Shown here piece by piece: positions 41,360 through 43,585 of a stretch of DNA of 43,585 nt (within the stretch, counting starts at the first letter, position 1; each line of letters opens with the position of its first letter). The notes under the pieces are model-generated. The model was not told where the DNA came from. It saw only the letters and a program-made list of their open reading frames with translations, and ran no database searches. A program made the position numbers and the translations under genes. The stretch spans positions 1 to 43,585 of the forward strand of contig JAGAFT010000019.1 in the NCBI GenBank assembly GCA_017627975.1. Direction: 5' to 3'. Origin of the DNA: Oscillospiraceae bacterium. Its GTDB lineage: Bacteria; Bacillota_A; Clostridia; Oscillospirales; Oscillospiraceae.

Positions 41360-41387
41360 ATTATATCAGATTAAGAAGCTTTGTCAA
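41360..41387 (-). promoter_or_regulatory. Strong promoter of the antisense antitoxin RNA
   Basis: Minus strand TTGACA (41387-41382), 16-base spacer, TATAAT (41365-41360) with an extended -10 TG. It is the closest match to consensus in the window, fitting an antitoxin made in excess, and lies 29 bases after the stop of the TOTE-type gene. Confidence 0.8.
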
Positions 41388-41416
41388 CGGGCTTTTGCCT
41401 AACAGTAACAATCATT

Positions 41417-43585
41417 TCACGCGAGAGTATCAGTGAGTTGTCCAGCAATGCCGAAACTCTCAAGACGCATGATGCTTTCCTCAGCGCTGCCGAAGCTCAG
41501 AAAATTGACACTGCCGTACCAGGTAATGCGCTGGTCAATAATCGTAAACTTCTGATGAAAACCGGAGCGATAAGAAACAGTGACACCATAACCCTTCAGG
41601 TATTCCGTACAGGCGATAATTCCGGCCTGATCCTTTTCTCGATATTCCTCAGGGGGCCTGGTTACGACCTTTATAGTTGCTTTATTCAGAATGGCTTCGG
41701 AAAGGAATGTTACAAGACTGTTCAACCGTCGGATTTTCATGAACGGGCTGACAATCAATATTTCGTTCTTCGCAGATTTCAAATCCTGACAGTAGACCGG
41801 ATAGAAGCTTTTTCCATCGTAAATCAGGTCGGCTTCAGGCTGACAGTCGGAGTCTACCCGGATGCGATATCCGATGGAGGCATATCCTTTTAAGCGCTTC
41901 TGGTACATCTTCTCCAACACGGGAACATGAACATCCACATAGTCGTAGATTAATACTTCTTCTTTTCCGGGATAGTTGCGGTGCAATCGCCCCGCATATT
42001 GAGCAACTTTGCCTTTCCATGAGATTGGCATGGCAAGAAAAAGGGTATCCAGGCGAGGATAATCGAATCCTTCACCCACATATTTCCCGGTTGCAATCAA
42101 TAGAACCGGCTGATCTGCAGGAATTGTCTTAAGTCGCTCCAAAGTGAGCCTGCGGTCCTTTTCTGAAACCGTTCCATAAAGTTTTATGATGTTTTCACAG
42201 GAGCCAGAAAGCTGTTCAGCCAGCAAATCTACATGCACCCGACGCTCCGTCAGAACGATGGGACACCTCCCTTGCAGAAGAGCTGTACGGACATCTCTGC
42301 AAACCTGAGCGTTTCGGACATCATCTTTGCCGAGAACAGAATACAGTTTCGCGATCCCTTGCTCCTCCGCCGTAGCGCAACGAAAGCTGGTAAAACGGGG
42401 AACAATAAAATGTTCAAATTTGCGCTTTTCAGCTTGCTCTTTTGCATCAACGGTATACCGGATCGGGCCGCACTGAAGAAATACAACAGGCTGATGCCCG
42501 TCCTGCCTCGTCGGTGTTGCGCTTAGACCGTAGACATATTTTGCAGTGACTTCCTTCAGAACCCGTTCGAAATTGACGGCGGATACATGATGGCATTCAT
42601 CAACGATTACCATACCATAGTTCCGTACGAGTGCGTCCACTTCATCGCCTGACAGGAGAGATTGGAGAATGGCGACATCTACAATTCCGGACGAATTGCG
42701 TTTTCCACTCCCGATCTGACCGATCAGGGAGCGATTCTTCCTTCTTCCGCGGCTTTTTGGCTCCATAGGCAGTTTCTCAGAGATCTCCAGAAACTCACCG
42801 AGAGAACTGATCCACTGGTTCAACAGGGCTTTTGTATGTACCAGGACAAGAGTGTTGACTTTTTTCTGCCCGATCAGCCAGGCGGCAATGACTGTTTTTC
42901 CAAATGCAGTGGTCGCAGCCAGAACACCGGTGTCATGTTGCGCCAGAGCCTCGGCAGCAGGTTTCTGCTCCTCACGGAGTACCCCGGAGAATGCAGCCTG
43001 TATACTCTGACCGGGATTCCTCTTGTCGTCAACAAAATAGGGGACACCCGCTTCTTCCAGCAGGGTAATTAGTCCATTTTCACACCCGCGAGGCAGGGCA
43101 AGATAACCGTCTCTGCATTCAGCAGTATTGATGATTCGAGGCTTATTATAAATCGGAAGACGCATTGCCTGGGAGCGATAGAAGTCAGGATTTTTAAACG
43201 CTGCCAAACGTACAAGTCGATTTTTGGCTCTCAGGGAAAGACTGCCCTCCTCCACATAGAGGAGATTGCTCTTAATTATTGTCAGATTGATTGGAAAATC
43301 CGTGTTTTGCAGGGAAACGGCCTTTTTCTGTTCCCAGGGCTTTGGTGAATCATCTCCACGAATGACAGTTCCGAGTGCATCTCCCTGAACATGATGTTGA
43401 ATGATGTATTCAATCTTTTCGGGAGATAGTCTCTGTACACTGGACAAAAAAGCCCACTGATCCGGATAAGCATTATAAGCCTCGTCAACAAACTCGCTGT
43501 TGTGATTCTTGCGGGCATTTCCCTGAAGAGGCAATGCAATCAAGTTCCCGAAGCCGCCTTTCGGCAAACTGTCTTGATTAGGAAA
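41417..43585 (-). CDS. TOTE conflict-type protein: primase C-terminus, superfamily 2 helicase and PLD nuclease (N-terminus beyond the right edge)
   Basis: About 722 residues are visible; the frame is open through 43585, so the apparent start (a TTG at 43567) is not the real one. The N-terminal SLPKGGFGNLIALPLQG is the end of the archaeo-eukaryotic primase domain of these proteins. The middle is a DEAD/DEAH-type helicase with ATTAFGKTVIAA (Walker A), VDECHH (box II), GLSATPTR (motif III) and QYAGRLHR (motif VI). The C-terminus has a phospholipase D-type nuclease motif FHQKFTIID. Recalled family members annotated as TOTE conflict system primase proteins share this order. A defence or conflict role is inferred from the family. 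Confidence 0.82.
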   Translation of the reverse strand, partial: FPNQDSLPKGGFGNLIALPLQGNARKNHNSEFVDEAYNAYPDQWAFLSSVQRLSPEKIEYIIQHHVQGDALGTVIRGDDSPKPWEQKKAVSLQNTDFPINLTIIKSNLLYVEEGSLSLRAKNRLVRLAAFKNPDFYRSQAMRLPIYNKPRIINTAECRDGYLALPRGCENGLITLLEEAGVPYFVDDKRNPGQSIQAAFSGVLREEQKPAAEALAQHDTGVLAATTAFGKTVIAAWLIGQKKVNTLVLVHTKALLNQWISSLGEFLEISEKLPMEPKSRGRRKNRSLIGQIGSGKRNSSGIVDVAILQSLLSGDEVDALVRNYGMVIVDECHHVSAVNFERVLKEVTAKYVYGLSATPTRQDGHQPVVFLQCGPIRYTVDAKEQAEKRKFEHFIVPRFTSFRCATAEEQGIAKLYSVLGKDDVRNAQVCRDVRTALLQGRCPIVLTERRVHVDLLAEQLSGSCENIIKLYGTVSEKDRRLTLERLKTIPADQPVLLIATGKYVGEGFDYPRLDTLFLAMPISWKGKVAQYAGRLHRNYPGKEEVLIYDYVDVHVPVLEKMYQKRLKGYASIGYRIRVDSDCQPEADLIYDGKSFYPVYCQDLKSAKNEILIVSPFMKIRRLNSLVTFLSEAILNKATIKVVTRPPEEYREKDQAGIIACTEYLKGYGVTVSYRSGFHQKFTIIDQRITWYGSVNFLSFGSAEESIMRLESFGIAGQLTDTLA

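Noticed and set aside
1..43585. CRISPR arrays and prophage structural genes
   Set aside because: No regularly spaced repeats and no capsid, tail or terminase-like proteins were seen.

Overview
The window looks like the chromosome of a fairly GC-rich, low-oxygen member of the Firmicutes, probably a gut- or rumen-type Clostridia. The evidence is the hprK-murB-rapZ-whiA-dnaE order, a C+ (zinc) type L28, YesM/YesN-type sugar regulation, FeoAB iron uptake, an indolepyruvate:ferredoxin oxidoreductase and several ferredoxin-type proteins. Genus and species cannot be given from the sequence alone.

Layout. Positions 1-7161: a minus-strand housekeeping operon, hprK-murB-rapZ-whiA-dnaE, with dnaE cut by the left edge; the yvcK gene usually found between rapZ and whiA is absent. 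Positions 7217-8306: rpmB (L28), then xpt behind a repeat-rich leader. Positions 8334-12606 (minus): a feoA-feoB fusion with a short DtxR-type regulator downstream, and cca with its terminator lying against the feoAB promoter. Positions 12761-16142: ADP-ribose pyrophosphatase, a GT4 glycosyltransferase and a surface CE1-like esterase. Positions 16174-26004: a sugar-use locus containing a GH94 phosphorylase (closest in recalled sequence to N,N'-diacetylchitobiose phosphorylase), a phosphohexomutase, a YesM-type sensor kinase, a solute-binding protein, two ABC permeases and a short YesN-type response regulator. Positions 26031-28757: DUF1294 protein, EFR1 flavodoxin/ferredoxin, GIY-YIG protein and acyltransferase. 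Positions 28866-32219: iorAB divergent from a LysR regulator. Positions 32325-38796: LysM protein, ferredoxin-type aldo/keto reductase, a secreted repeat and zinc-ribbon protein, and a hybrid histidine kinase. Positions 38886-40782: an IS1182-type insertion sequence with a frameshifted transposase. Positions 40792-43585: an accessory segment with a tRNA T-arm-like scar, a compact type I toxin-antitoxin module and a primase-helicase-phospholipase-D protein of the TOTE conflict type that runs off the right edge.

How the parts work together. In the sugar locus, an imported disaccharide would be split by the GH94 enzyme with phosphate, and the resulting sugar-1-phosphate isomerised by the mutase encoded with a 4-base overlap. 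A 26-bp motif with 10-bp internal periodicity lies exactly the same distance from the -10 boxes of the phosphorylase and binding-protein genes (16174-16199 and 21865-21890), making it a strong candidate operator for the YesN-type regulator. No ABC ATPase is encoded there, so a shared one elsewhere is inferred. The most system-like accessory find is the toxin module at 41041-41387: a 29-residue hydrophobic peptide, a leader with two mutually exclusive helices around the ribosome binding site, and a near-consensus promoter driving an antisense RNA over the 3' end.
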